Shown piece by piece: positions 26,125-34,474 of a DNA stretch of 64,000 bases. The position numbers and the translations under genes were made by a program. Each line of letters starts with the position of its first letter. Position 1 is the stretch's first letter. The notes below the pieces were generated by a model that saw only the letters and a list, made by a program, of their open reading frames with translations, had not been told where the DNA came from and did no database searches. Origin of the DNA: Thermosipho ferrireducens (GTDB lineage Bacteria; Thermotogota; Thermotogae; Thermotogales; Fervidobacteriaceae); assembly GCF_017358165.1 (NCBI RefSeq), contig NZ_CP071446.1:1178001-1242000 (forward strand), read 5' to 3'.

Positions 26125-26880
26125 TCACCTCTTTTTGTAAAGTGCACAACATCCTTTGAAATCGGGTTTTTTTTCTGAAGAGTTCACAAAAATGCTGAGA
26201 TCTTCTTTTATAAGTTCTAAAAGTTTTTCTCTGTATGTTCCGTGAGGATGCATACACCCAAGTATAACTGTTTTGAATTTCTTTTTAGCTTCTTTGAATA
26301 CCTGGGCTACAATTTCAATCTCTGGAGGGTTGCAATTTTCATATAAAGTGCGTTTGGTTGGTATGAATATATTTAAAACAATTGTATCAAAATATTTTGA
26401 TAACAGCTCTATACTATTAAATTCATGGGTTATATTTCCGCATAAAACACCGATTGTTATATGTGGAACCTTTTTTGTTTTTAGTGAGGAAACAACTTTA
26501 ATTATATGTTCTGGTGTTCTTTTGATTCCGTAGATTTCGTTTAGTATTTCAGGATCAGAGAAAAAGTCAAAGCTCACAACATCAGCTATTTCTTCAATTT
26601 CATATGGCGGAGTTTCCGGGAAACCTATATGAAAATTATACAATAAATCATGTTTAAGTTTTAAACGTGTTAAAAATTCTATATAATTTTTAAACGGAAT
26701 TATTCCTTCTTTTCCCATTCCACCACTAATTAAAAATGATTTATACCTTTTTACATACTTTTCCATCTCCGAAATATGAATCATTCTTTTTATATAAACT
26801 CCTCCACAGTGCTTACAGTTTAGAGCACAATATTTTGTAACACTTATTGGCAGGGTTTTAGAAGGATTTATAGTGAGCAT
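26125..26880 (-). CDS. Radical SAM protein
   Basis: 251 residues from ATG 26880, overlapping the upstream gene by 13 bases; a longer frame to 26934 is less likely. The cluster motif CALNCKHC (CxxxCxxC) follows the LPISVTKYCAL strand. The fold continues with a FLISGGMGKEG segment and ends in a Cys pair (GCCALYKKR). It looks like the COG2516 biotin-synthase-related group. Substrate unknown. Coupled to a second radical SAM gene upstream, so the two probably act together. Confidence 0.72.
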   Translation of the reverse strand: MLTINPSKTLPISVTKYCALNCKHCGGVYIKRMIHISEMEKYVKRYKSFLISGGMGKEGIIPFKNYIEFLTRLKLKHDLLYNFHIGFPETPPYEIEEIADVVSFDFFSDPEILNEIYGIKRTPEHIIKVVSSLKTKKVPHITIGVLCGNITHEFNSIELLSKYFDTIVLNIFIPTKRTLYENCNPPEIEIVAQVFKEAKKKFKTVILGCMHPHGTYREKLLELIKEDLSIFVNSSEKKPDFKGCCALYKKR

Positions 26881-27749
26881 TCCCAGTTCACCGCCTTTGT
26901 TGTTACTCGCTCTATTTTTTCCGTCTGTATCCATCCGTTTAGTCCCAGGAACTCCATTATTTCTATTGCTTCTTCATATTCACCCTTTGAGAGTTTTCTT
27001 CCAATAAACTCATCGTTTTTTGCATGAAATACGGGCATGTATTGTGACATAAGAGCAACCGGGACATTGCTATCAAGTCTGGCTATAAATCTAAGTGCTT
27101 TTTCATGGCCTGAAATTTTATTTGGCAATACGAGTATTCTAACTATTAAACCACGCCTTTGTTTCTCGTTATAAGCTCCGACCTGGAAATACATTTCTGT
27201 TATTGCACGTTGAGCAATTTCCCAGTAATTTTTTACTTTTGAATACTTTTCACCGTATATAGAATTTGTGTATCTAATATCTGCCAAATATATATCAACA
27301 ATGCCATCAAGTTTGGAAATTATTTCAGTATTTTCATAGCTTGAGGTATTATAAACCACTGGCAACCTGAAACCTTTTCCTTTAGCTATTTTTATGGCTT
27401 CAATAATCCAGGGGAGATGTGGTGTGGGTGTAACAAGATCAAGTGTGTGGGCTCCAGCTTCCTGAAGTTTTAGAAACGCGCAAGCGAGTCTTTCAACATT
27501 GATCTCCTTTCCAACACCTTTCTGTGAAAATCCCATATTTTGACAGTAAATGCATTTCATTGGACAGCCGGAGAAAAAAACTGCTCCTGCACCGTTTTTT
27601 CCAGAAATTGGTGGTTCTTCTCCTTTGTGTATTACGATGTTAGAAACTTTTGGATTGTATCCTACTCCGCAAACACCAGCGCTTTTTTTTCTATTAACAC
27701 CGCATTTTATTGGACAGAGCCTGCAATTCTCAAGATGTTCAAAAAGCAA
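26868..27749 (-). CDS. Radical SAM protein, PflA-like (COG1313)
   Basis: 293 residues. An N-terminal Cys set (CRLCPIKCGVNR, GVCGV) precedes the radical SAM site FFSGCPMKCIYCQNMGFSQ. This is the layout of COG1313, uncharacterised relatives of pyruvate formate-lyase activating enzyme. The start is TTG 27749 with AGGAGGTG seven bases before, so start choice rests on the ribosome site. It is the first gene of the leftward train. Its substrate is unknown. It overlaps the second radical SAM gene. Confidence 0.82.
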   Translation of the reverse strand: MLFEHLENCRLCPIKCGVNRKKSAGVCGVGYNPKVSNIVIHKGEEPPISGKNGAGAVFFSGCPMKCIYCQNMGFSQKGVGKEINVERLACAFLKLQEAGAHTLDLVTPTPHLPWIIEAIKIAKGKGFRLPVVYNTSSYENTEIISKLDGIVDIYLADIRYTNSIYGEKYSKVKNYWEIAQRAITEMYFQVGAYNEKQRRGLIVRILVLPNKISGHEKALRFIARLDSNVPVALMSQYMPVFHAKNDEFIGRKLSKGEYEEAIEIMEFLGLNGWIQTEKIERVTTKAVNWECSL

Positions 27750-27800
27750 ACGCTGTTCACCTCCTGATTTTCACATTAAAATTATAACATTTTATAAAAA

Positions 27801-27882
27801 GTTGGCGAGAGTTGGCGAGATTAGCGAGAGTTAGCAGGATTGGCAAGGTTAGCGAGATTAGCGAGAATTGGCAAGGTTGGTG
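27801..27882. repeat. Imperfect tandem repeat of a 9-10 base unit
   Basis: About nine units related to GTTGGCGAGA or TTAGCGAGA follow each other with small changes (for example GTTGGCGAGA twice at 27801-27820, TTAGCGAGA, GTTAGCAGGA, TTGGCAAG). The region is non-coding and lies between divergent genes. Confidence 0.7.
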
Positions 27883-27888
27883 AAAAGA

Positions 27889-27970
27889 ATAAGATCCCTC
27901 GTCATTACATTCCTCGGGATGACATTCTTTTTTTGTCATTCTGAGCACGGAGTGCGAAGAATCTTGAATT
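27889..27970. repeat. REP/MITE-like palindromic intergenic element
   Basis: Two half-elements in inverted orientation: AAGATCCCTCG...CGGGATGACA and GTCATTCTGAGCACGGAGTG...AATCTT, joined by a T7 run. The GTCATTCTGAGC...GAAGAATCTT text is a widely scattered intergenic repeat of AT-rich bacterial genomes. A reading frame over it on the minus strand is only a by-product of the repeat. Confidence 0.6.
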
Positions 27971-28093
27971 TAGCAAGTATTGGCAAAAGTTAAGAAAGAA
28001 CGGGAATCTAAAAAAGGTATTGCACTTTTTTTTGAAGTGTGATAGATTTTAGAAAGACGACCTTTTGTTTGATTACTATAAGGAGGGAACTTC

Positions 28094-29257
28094 TTGTTAA
28101 AAGGTAAATTTCATTCGTATCATATTTATTCCTGTATATTCTCTATAATAGCGTATCTTTTTTCTTCTTTTATAAATTCTTCTGCTGCACAAATGAAGTT
28201 GAATTATGTTACGATAGGCGCGATAAATTTTGTGGGAGCCATGACGTATGTACTGGCGAGTGTAACATTTGGTCATGTTGGCGACAGATTTGGTCATAAG
28301 AAGTTTCTTACAATATCTATTTTTGTATTTTCTGTGTTTGTGATGTATATGGAAGGTTTTTCTGGAGTGATATATTTATTTGTATTAGCTTCAGGAGTAA
28401 ATTTGTTTTTTGGCAGCTTTTATCCTCAGGTGGAAGGATTAATTGCTAAAGGGGAAAAATCATTTGGGATTGATCATTCTGTTACAGTTACGAGGTTTAA
28501 CCTGTCCTGGAGTCTTGGAAATATTTTTGGAATGGCGTTTGGGCCATATATAACAGTGAAATGGCCGTATGTTATATTTCTTTTTAGTGTTGTATTCAGT
28601 TTGTTTTCCGGTTTTATGGTATGGAAAGATTTCAGAAAGCATGGAGACAAACTATATTTTGTTCCTTCAAAAACTTTGAAACTTGAAAGGTTTCCCATGG
28701 ATTTTACAAAAATAAAATTATACAGAAAAGTTTATAGAGTAACTTTATTTGTTTCAGGATTGGTTTATACTGCTATATTGTCCCTTTTTCCGAAAGTAAT
28801 ATCTATTTCAGGGTTACCATTAAAAATAGCAGGTTTTGTAATTGTGGCCGCTAATATATCGGTCTTTTTAACTTTTCTTGTTTTTGGAAAGTTAAATATA
28901 TGGGTTGGTAACCCAAAAATCTCCGCGTTGTTTTTAATGGTACTTCCCCTTACATCTATTTTAATGTTATTATCGCAAAACGCCTTTACACTGGTTTTGA
29001 TTTCATTTTTTGGTGGAATGTGTTACGCTATACCGTATACTTTTGCTATTTTTTATGGTTTAAATTCTCAGGAAAATGATCAGGGGAAACAGGGAGGATT
29101 TCATGAAGCAACAATTGGAATGTTATTCGGCTTTGGGCCATTAATAGGTGGGTACTTTTTGGATTTATTTGGAGGTTTATATGGGCTGGGAATTTTAGGA
29201 TTAATTCTTTCAATTGTAGTTTTTACCATTCAATTAATATTTTTGAAAAAGGTGTAA
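28094..29257 (+). CDS. MFS transporter
   Basis: 387 residues, about 12 membrane helices. The loop between helices 2 and 3 reads FGHVGDRFGHKKFL, the MFS motif A. TTG start at 28094 with GGAGGGA seven bases before. Transcribed alone, opposite to the lysine operon, with which it shares a terminator. Substrate unknown. A role in amino-acid or sugar transport can only be guessed. Confidence 0.82.
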   Translation: MLKGKFHSYHIYSCIFSIIAYLFSSFINSSAAQMKLNYVTIGAINFVGAMTYVLASVTFGHVGDRFGHKKFLTISIFVFSVFVMYMEGFSGVIYLFVLASGVNLFFGSFYPQVEGLIAKGEKSFGIDHSVTVTRFNLSWSLGNIFGMAFGPYITVKWPYVIFLFSVVFSLFSGFMVWKDFRKHGDKLYFVPSKTLKLERFPMDFTKIKLYRKVYRVTLFVSGLVYTAILSLFPKVISISGLPLKIAGFVIVAANISVFLTFLVFGKLNIWVGNPKISALFLMVLPLTSILMLLSQNAFTLVLISFFGGMCYAIPYTFAIFYGLNSQENDQGKQGGFHEATIGMLFGFGPLIGGYFLDLFGGLYGLGILGLILSIVVFTIQLIFLKKV

Positions 29258-29277
29258 GTATTTAAATAGATATTAAC

Positions 29278-29306
29278 AAAGCGAGGCGGATGGCCTCGCT
29301 TTTCTT
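29278..29306. terminator. Bidirectional terminator between the MFS gene and kamE
   Basis: AAAGCGAGGC and GCCTCGCTTT form a 10-pair stem (GC-rich core 29281-29287 with 29293-29299) around a 5-base loop, with T-rich sequence after it on the plus strand and a shorter one on the minus strand. Confidence 0.75.
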
Positions 29307-29348
29307 TTTAATAGCTTGTTTCCTGGTAGTTGAAAATATCTTTTGGTT

Positions 29349-30131
29349 TTACTTTAAGTTTCTTCTTAAAAATTCCTGGGCAATGAAAGCTCCTACATCT
29401 TCTGCGAAAGTGTTTGGGCCAAAACCTGCGTCAAAACCTAACTCTTGAGCGAGTTCATGAGTAATTCTTGGACCACCAACAATTAAAATCACTTTATCCC
29501 GAATTCCCTCGGCTTCGACCATTTCTACGAGTTCTGTAAGATTTTCAATATGTACGTTTTTTTGAGTAACTGTCTGGGAAACGAGCAAAGCGTCTGCTTT
29601 TACTTCCAGCGCTTTTTTGAGAAAATCTTCGTTTGAAACCTGACTTCCCATATTGTGAACTTCAAACATTTCATACCTCTCAAGTCCATAATGTCCGGCG
29701 AATCCTTTCATGTTCAATATGGCATCTAAACCAACTGTATGAGCATCAGTTCCAGTTGTTGCACCTACTACAACAATCTTTCTTCCTATCTTTTCCTTTA
29801 TTAGTTGGTCAATTTCTTCCATTGACATTTTTTGTATATTAACTTTTGGAATGTGTATATTTTCGTAATTTACTGTATGTATACAGTCGCCATATCCTAT
29901 AAAAAAGGTAAATCCTTTTGTCAGTTCTTTCCAGAAAACTACATGGGGATTCTCAAGCCCCATCTTTTTCATAAGAATTTTAGCCGCTTCAATTGCTTCG
30001 TCTCCTGCGGGAACTGGGAGCGTGAAACTTACCTGAACTTTACCATCGTTCATGGTATCTCCATAAGGCTTGACATTTTTTAAATCCAGCGTTTTATCAA
30101 ATTTCTTTTTCTCAAGGTTGTAACCGCTCAT
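29349..30131 (-). CDS. kamE: Lysine 5,6-aminomutase beta subunit (B12-binding)
   Basis: 260 residues. About 100 N-terminal residues form the dimerisation region carrying the PLP-binding-side segments. The rest is a Rossmann B12-binding domain with VVVGATTGTDAHTVGLDAIL, containing the DxHxxG cobalamin-ligand motif (Asp-Ala-His-Thr-Val-Gly), and VGGPRITHELAQELGFDAGFG. With KamD it moves the 6-amino group of beta-lysine to position 5, the second step of lysine fermentation. Overlaps kamD by 4 bases. Last gene of the operon. Confidence 0.95.
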   Translation of the reverse strand: MSGYNLEKKKFDKTLDLKNVKPYGDTMNDGKVQVSFTLPVPAGDEAIEAAKILMKKMGLENPHVVFWKELTKGFTFFIGYGDCIHTVNYENIHIPKVNIQKMSMEEIDQLIKEKIGRKIVVVGATTGTDAHTVGLDAILNMKGFAGHYGLERYEMFEVHNMGSQVSNEDFLKKALEVKADALLVSQTVTQKNVHIENLTELVEMVEAEGIRDKVILIVGGPRITHELAQELGFDAGFGPNTFAEDVGAFIAQEFLRRNLK

Positions 30132-31690
30132 AATTCCACACCTTCCCCAAGCATTTTTTCCAGAAACGGGTTAAAATAATATTTTCCTTTGAGAAAAACA
30201 CCATCAAGCCCTTTTCCGCCGTGAAGCTCTCTCTTTATATTTGCAAAAACCCCATGTTCTAAAGCTTTAAATAATCCTTCTTCGGCCATTTTTTCAAGTA
30301 GTTCTATTGCTTCATTTAAAACCTGTTGAGCTCTCTTTTGAATTACTCCGCCAGGTTTAAAGATTATTTCATCACCAATATTACGCATGTTGTTGAAAAT
30401 GTATTTTGCCGTTTCTATAGCTAAGTATCTATCAGACATAAAAGGAGTATGAATAGCTTCTGTAAGCATTCCGAGGAGTTGAATGCCCTGATTTGTCCAT
30501 ATGGATATTACGTTGAACATAGCGTCCTGGACCAGTCCTTTGAAAATGTTGCCAGTCATGTACTTTGTTGGCGGCATGTATTTTAAAGGTGCTTTTGGGA
30601 AAATTTCTCTTGCCATTTGTGCTTGAGCAAGTTCATATAGGAAACCATTCTCTATGTCTGGATCCATTTCAAAAGCGTGTCCAAGTCCCATTTGTTCTTC
30701 CGGGATGCCAGCCATAAGAGCTAATTGTTCATTTATCAGTTGTGAGGCAAGAACTGTATGAGCTTCTTTATAAGCATCAGCTGTAGTTAAGTAGTTATCT
30801 TCTCCGGTGTTTATAATTATGCCAGCAAAACCATTTATTACTCGAGAGAAAAATTGATCTATCATTGTTCTCTGCATATTTATGTCTCTAAAAAGTATAC
30901 CGTACAGGGCGTCATTAAGCATAACATCAAGTCTTTCCATGGCACCCATGGCTGCAATTTCTGGCATACATAGCCCGGAAGCGTAGTTCACCTGTCTTAT
31001 GTATCTTCCAACTTCATAAGAAACCTCATCTAAAGCTTTTCGCATTATTTTAAAATTTTCCTGGGTAGCGTATGTTCCACCAAAACCTTCCGTTGTTGGA
31101 CCATAAGGCACATAATCAAGTAAACTTTGGGCGGTTGAACGAATGACAGCAATAATATCTGCACCCTGACGTGCAGCGGCTTTAGCCTGAACAACGTCTT
31201 CGTATATATTACCGGTAGCTACTATAACATAAAGATATGGTTGAGAACCTTCGCCTATTTCTTTAAGCATTTCTGCCCTTTTTTGTTTATTTTTTAGAAT
31301 ACGATTTATCATGGTATTAACGAAAGGTTCAAGTGTTTCTCTTATTTTGTCAGGCGAATTAAGTTTTAATTTTACAATGTTCAATTTCTTTTCAGCGATT
31401 TTTTCAGCTATTTCTTGAGGGGTCAGATTTGTTTCTATTATTGCATTTCCTATGTAAAATGCACTTCCGTTTTCAAGAGCTCCTTCTTCTTTAATATGAT
31501 CTACAACAATGTTGGGTAAGGGTATTCCTTCTTCATTTACTCCGTCTATTCCCAGAAATCTACAGATAGTTCTTTCAATTGAAACTGTTGATCTTGGAAT
31601 AACAAATTCGTTCACGCCGACTGCAATTTTTCTGGCAAGTTCTTTGGCACGTTTTACTTTTTCGAAATCAAGCCCTAATTTACTTTTCAT
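30128..31690 (-). CDS. kamD: Lysine 5,6-aminomutase alpha subunit
   Basis: 520 residues along the full length of KamD. The text contains the TIM-barrel segments RQGADIIAVIRSTAQSLLDYVPYGPTTEGFGGTYATQ and GLCMPEIAAMGAMERLDVMLNDALYGILFRDINMQRT, which bind adenosylcobalamin and PLP at the KamD/KamE interface. It converts (3S)-3,6-diaminohexanoate to 3,5-diaminohexanoate. Overlaps kamC by 11 bases and kamE by 4 bases. Confidence 0.95.
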   Translation of the reverse strand: MKSKLGLDFEKVKRAKELARKIAVGVNEFVIPRSTVSIERTICRFLGIDGVNEEGIPLPNIVVDHIKEEGALENGSAFYIGNAIIETNLTPQEIAEKIAEKKLNIVKLKLNSPDKIRETLEPFVNTMINRILKNKQKRAEMLKEIGEGSQPYLYVIVATGNIYEDVVQAKAAARQGADIIAVIRSTAQSLLDYVPYGPTTEGFGGTYATQENFKIMRKALDEVSYEVGRYIRQVNYASGLCMPEIAAMGAMERLDVMLNDALYGILFRDINMQRTMIDQFFSRVINGFAGIIINTGEDNYLTTADAYKEAHTVLASQLINEQLALMAGIPEEQMGLGHAFEMDPDIENGFLYELAQAQMAREIFPKAPLKYMPPTKYMTGNIFKGLVQDAMFNVISIWTNQGIQLLGMLTEAIHTPFMSDRYLAIETAKYIFNNMRNIGDEIIFKPGGVIQKRAQQVLNEAIELLEKMAEEGLFKALEHGVFANIKRELHGGKGLDGVFLKGKYYFNPFLEKMLGEGVEL

Positions 31691-33062
31691 ATCTTAATAC
31701 CTCCTCAGCTTCTTTTATTATGTCCTTATCTATTCCTAATATTCTGGCAATTTTAATGGCTTCTTTTGGAATATTTTCATTATTGTTTACTTCTTCTATG
31801 CTGTAATCAAAATACTTTTGTATGGTTTTTAAAGTAATTTTTTTGTTTAACTCTTTTAATCCTTTTACTCTTAAATGTCTTACATTTTCTGGAATAGCGC
31901 CATCGAAATGTGTAGTAATTACTGTACACGAATTGTTTTTAGAAAACAGATTTAGAAGGGCACTCACTATTGCTTTTCCCTCTGTTGGATTGGTAGTTCT
32001 TGCAGGTTCATCGAGTAATACCAACATTACTTTACCTTTTTTTAGTTTTTTATAAATTGAGTTGATTATTATCATTTCAGAAGCATAAGACGATAATCCT
32101 GAGGAAATGGACTGGAAGTCACCTGAAAGCAACGTTATTTCGTCGTATAAAGGTAGTATAGCTTTTTGTGCAGGTACGAAAAAGCCCATTTGGAATAAAA
32201 GTTGACACAACGCTATTGTTTTTAGTAAAACAGTTTTTCCACCCATGTTTGCACCTGTTATTGCCTGTACTCCTGGCTTCAATGTTATATTTATAGGTTG
32301 AAACTTCAGATTTAATTTTTTAAGATTTTCTGAGATTTCAGGATTAAATAACTTTTCCAGATAAATACTGTTATCTTTTGAAAATTCAGGCTTTGTAAGA
32401 TTTAATTTTTTTGTAAGAAATGATTTTGCAATCGTTAAATCCAGAAAAATTACTAAATTGTAGGATTTTAAGAGATTAATGGCGTATTTTTCAAGCTCGG
32501 CGGACAATTTGTGACATATTTGACTTTCTAATTCTTTTTCACGTTGAAGTATTTCGGTAAGTTCCTTTTCATCATTGGTAATATCTTTCTTCTTTCTAAT
32601 TTCTAAAAGTTCTTTAGAGTATGCGCTGTAAATATAAAAGGTTGGGATTCTAAGTCCTTCTGGATCCAATATTTCGATTACTTTTTCAAGATCAGGGAAT
32701 GGAAAGGTACGATATAGCTTTGCTCTACGTAGAGTGATAGTGATTTCTTGAATATAAATAGAAAATACCTTTATTTCAAACAATTCAATTTCGTCTAATA
32801 TATTTTTATTTATTAAACGTTCTATAGTGGTATGTATATCTGGAAGATGTGATAGAGACAATTTTATATTCTGGATGTATTTTTCTTCTGCATCCAATAC
32901 TTTTGAAATAGCATTGAGGTGCTTTTGAATTTTTTTTTGGGATTTGATAACACTCTTAAACTTTTTACTTCTTATGTATCTCTGCGTAATCGGCGAGGAT
33001 ATGTCTAAATTTTTGATTATAAAATCGATGCCTGCACTTTCAAAAATGTCTAATTTTGACAT
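31680..33062 (-). CDS. kamC: MutS-like ATPase, lysine 5,6-aminomutase reactivase KamC
   Basis: 460 residues. The C-terminal half is a MutS-type ABC ATPase: Walker A ITGANMGGKTVLLKTIA, then LVLLDEPARTTNPTEG (Walker B) and VITTHFDG. The N-terminal half is a helical MutS core/lever-like region, but the mismatch-binding and connector domains are missing, so it is not a DNA repair protein. MutS-like ATPases beside kamDE in lysine-fermenting bacteria are described as reactivase subunits that remove damaged cobalamin. Overlaps kamB by 13 bases and kamD by 11. Confidence 0.85.
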   Translation of the reverse strand: MSKLDIFESAGIDFIIKNLDISSPITQRYIRSKKFKSVIKSQKKIQKHLNAISKVLDAEEKYIQNIKLSLSHLPDIHTTIERLINKNILDEIELFEIKVFSIYIQEITITLRRAKLYRTFPFPDLEKVIEILDPEGLRIPTFYIYSAYSKELLEIRKKKDITNDEKELTEILQREKELESQICHKLSAELEKYAINLLKSYNLVIFLDLTIAKSFLTKKLNLTKPEFSKDNSIYLEKLFNPEISENLKKLNLKFQPINITLKPGVQAITGANMGGKTVLLKTIALCQLLFQMGFFVPAQKAILPLYDEITLLSGDFQSISSGLSSYASEMIIINSIYKKLKKGKVMLVLLDEPARTTNPTEGKAIVSALLNLFSKNNSCTVITTHFDGAIPENVRHLRVKGLKELNKKITLKTIQKYFDYSIEEVNNNENIPKEAIKIARILGIDKDIIKEAEEVLRYEK

Positions 33063-34042
33063 TCTGGATCAACCTTTCTAACGTTGATTATAGGAATAGA
33101 CGTTTTTTCTTTTAGTTTTGAGATAACATAATTATCGTCAATTTTATAGCCATATGGAGATACGGGATTTATAGTTATCATTACCACATTTGGTTTTTTA
33201 AGTACTTTTATTGTTTTGCCATGTGATTCAAAATTTAAAATTTTCTCTCTTGAGCAAAAAATTCTGGTAAAATCTTCAATGACAACTTCTTTGACATTTT
33301 TTGTTTTCATTAGTTTAGTAATAAAATTGTTGGTTAAAATTCCTGAAACATATATTATTTTAAAGTTTTCAATTAAAGATGTTGGTTCAAAACGCAAAGC
33401 ACTTTCTGCCAGTTTTATAGTTTTTTCTCCTAACCCCCACACTCCTTCTGAAAGATCTTTTAAAAGGTTAAAATGTTCTGTAACAGGCAACGACATTAGA
33501 TGAAGCAGGTGCAGAGTCTTTTTTATGATTTCATCTTCATTAAGACTAAGCGAAGCCCCTGTTGCCAGAACAACTGCCTCGCTTATAAGTGGTGAAGCCG
33601 AAGTTAATCTTGAAAGAGCGCCATCTATGAGTATTTTTTCGCATTTAAAAGAAAATAAGGTGTTTACAATTTCATTTAGCCAGTTTTTTGTCGTTGGACC
33701 TGCGAGTATTATCTTGCCTTTTTCCAGCGCCTTAGCTACAACTATTCTTCCAGTTGCAGTTGTTCTTGAAGTAACATGAAAAATTTCTGAAAGAAAACTT
33801 TTTTGTCTATAAAATTTTTCAGTAGTCGCGAAAAATATATTTTTTTGAATATAAATATTTGGCTTAGGAGTATATGTAACTTGGTCTTTTTCTTCGCCGT
33901 CTATTCCAATTGATGTTATTCCTAACTTTATTCCTTTACATGATAAATATTTTAATAAAAAATTGAATGTTTCAGTTTTTCCTGTATTTTTTGCCAGCCC
34001 GACTATCGAGATAACGTTATGTTTCAGTATACTTGCCAGCAT
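33050..34042 (-). CDS. kamB: Reactivase partner KamB (OrfX)
   Basis: 330 residues beginning with a P-loop, SIVGLAKNTGKTETFNFLLKYL, followed by Rossmann-like strands and a conserved LIDGALSRLTSASPLISEAVVLATGASLS segment. It is the OrfX protein consistently found beside the MutS-like gene in lysine-fermentation clusters, named the reactivase partner subunit. It presumably uses ATP to help KamC restore KamDE activity. Overlaps kamC by 13 bases. Confidence 0.8.
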   Translation of the reverse strand: MLASILKHNVISIVGLAKNTGKTETFNFLLKYLSCKGIKLGITSIGIDGEEKDQVTYTPKPNIYIQKNIFFATTEKFYRQKSFLSEIFHVTSRTTATGRIVVAKALEKGKIILAGPTTKNWLNEIVNTLFSFKCEKILIDGALSRLTSASPLISEAVVLATGASLSLNEDEIIKKTLHLLHLMSLPVTEHFNLLKDLSEGVWGLGEKTIKLAESALRFEPTSLIENFKIIYVSGILTNNFITKLMKTKNVKEVVIEDFTRIFCSREKILNFESHGKTIKVLKKPNVVMITINPVSPYGYKIDDNYVISKLKEKTSIPIINVRKVDPECQN

Positions 34043-34059
34043 TTTTCACCATGTACTTT

Positions 34060-34470
34060 TTAAAGATTTTTTAGAGATAATAATGCTTCACCGTCTATAG
34101 CTATTTCTCCATTTTCTTTAAGTACAGTTGTTTTAAGAAGTGCTCTTTTTTTATTGTCATCTTTTTTGATAACTTCTAATTTAATTTTTATAGTTTCTCC
34201 AACAAAAACAGGTTTTAAAAATTTTGCACTTTGGGACATGTAAATGGTACCTGGACCTGGAAACTCCATGCCAAGAACAGAGGAAAGAAAACCTAATACC
34301 AACATTCCATGGGATATTCGTTTACCAAAGGTTGTTTTTTTGGCGTATTCTTCATCGATGTGTAGAGGATTTTTATCACCTGTTAATTCTGCGAAAGTTA
34401 TTACATCATCAGAGGTTATCTTTCTGGTTGTTTCGTAAGTTTGGCCAATTTTTAAATCGTCATATTTCAT
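34060..34470 (-). CDS. MaoC-family (R)-specific enoyl-CoA hydratase
   Basis: 136 residues from ATG 34470 (a frame to 34521 would overlap kamA). It is a single hot-dog domain with the hydratase motif FAELTGDKNPLHIDEEYAKKT and RISHGML (catalytic Asp and His). It should interconvert (R)-3-hydroxyacyl-CoA and trans-2-enoyl-CoA, for example crotonyl-CoA and (R)-3-hydroxybutyryl-CoA. In the lysine operon, crotonyl-CoA is the product of Kal, so this gene gives a plausible route for that intermediate. MaoC is not part of the classical lysine cluster. Confidence 0.8.
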   Translation of the reverse strand: MKYDDLKIGQTYETTRKITSDDVITFAELTGDKNPLHIDEEYAKKTTFGKRISHGMLVLGFLSSVLGMEFPGPGTIYMSQSAKFLKPVFVGETIKIKLEVIKKDDNKKRALLKTTVLKENGEIAIDGEALLSLKNL

Positions 34471-34474
34471 CTTC

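Noticed and set aside
27801-27882. Possible CRISPR array
   Set aside because: Units are 9-10 bases and contiguous with no spacers.
27757-27948. Minus-strand ORF of 63 codons over the intergenic repeats
   Set aside because: It is built from REP/tandem-repeat sequence and has no ribosome site or family match.
31680-33062. DNA mismatch repair MutS2
   Set aside because: Too short, lacks mismatch-binding and Smr domains, and sits inside the lysine operon.
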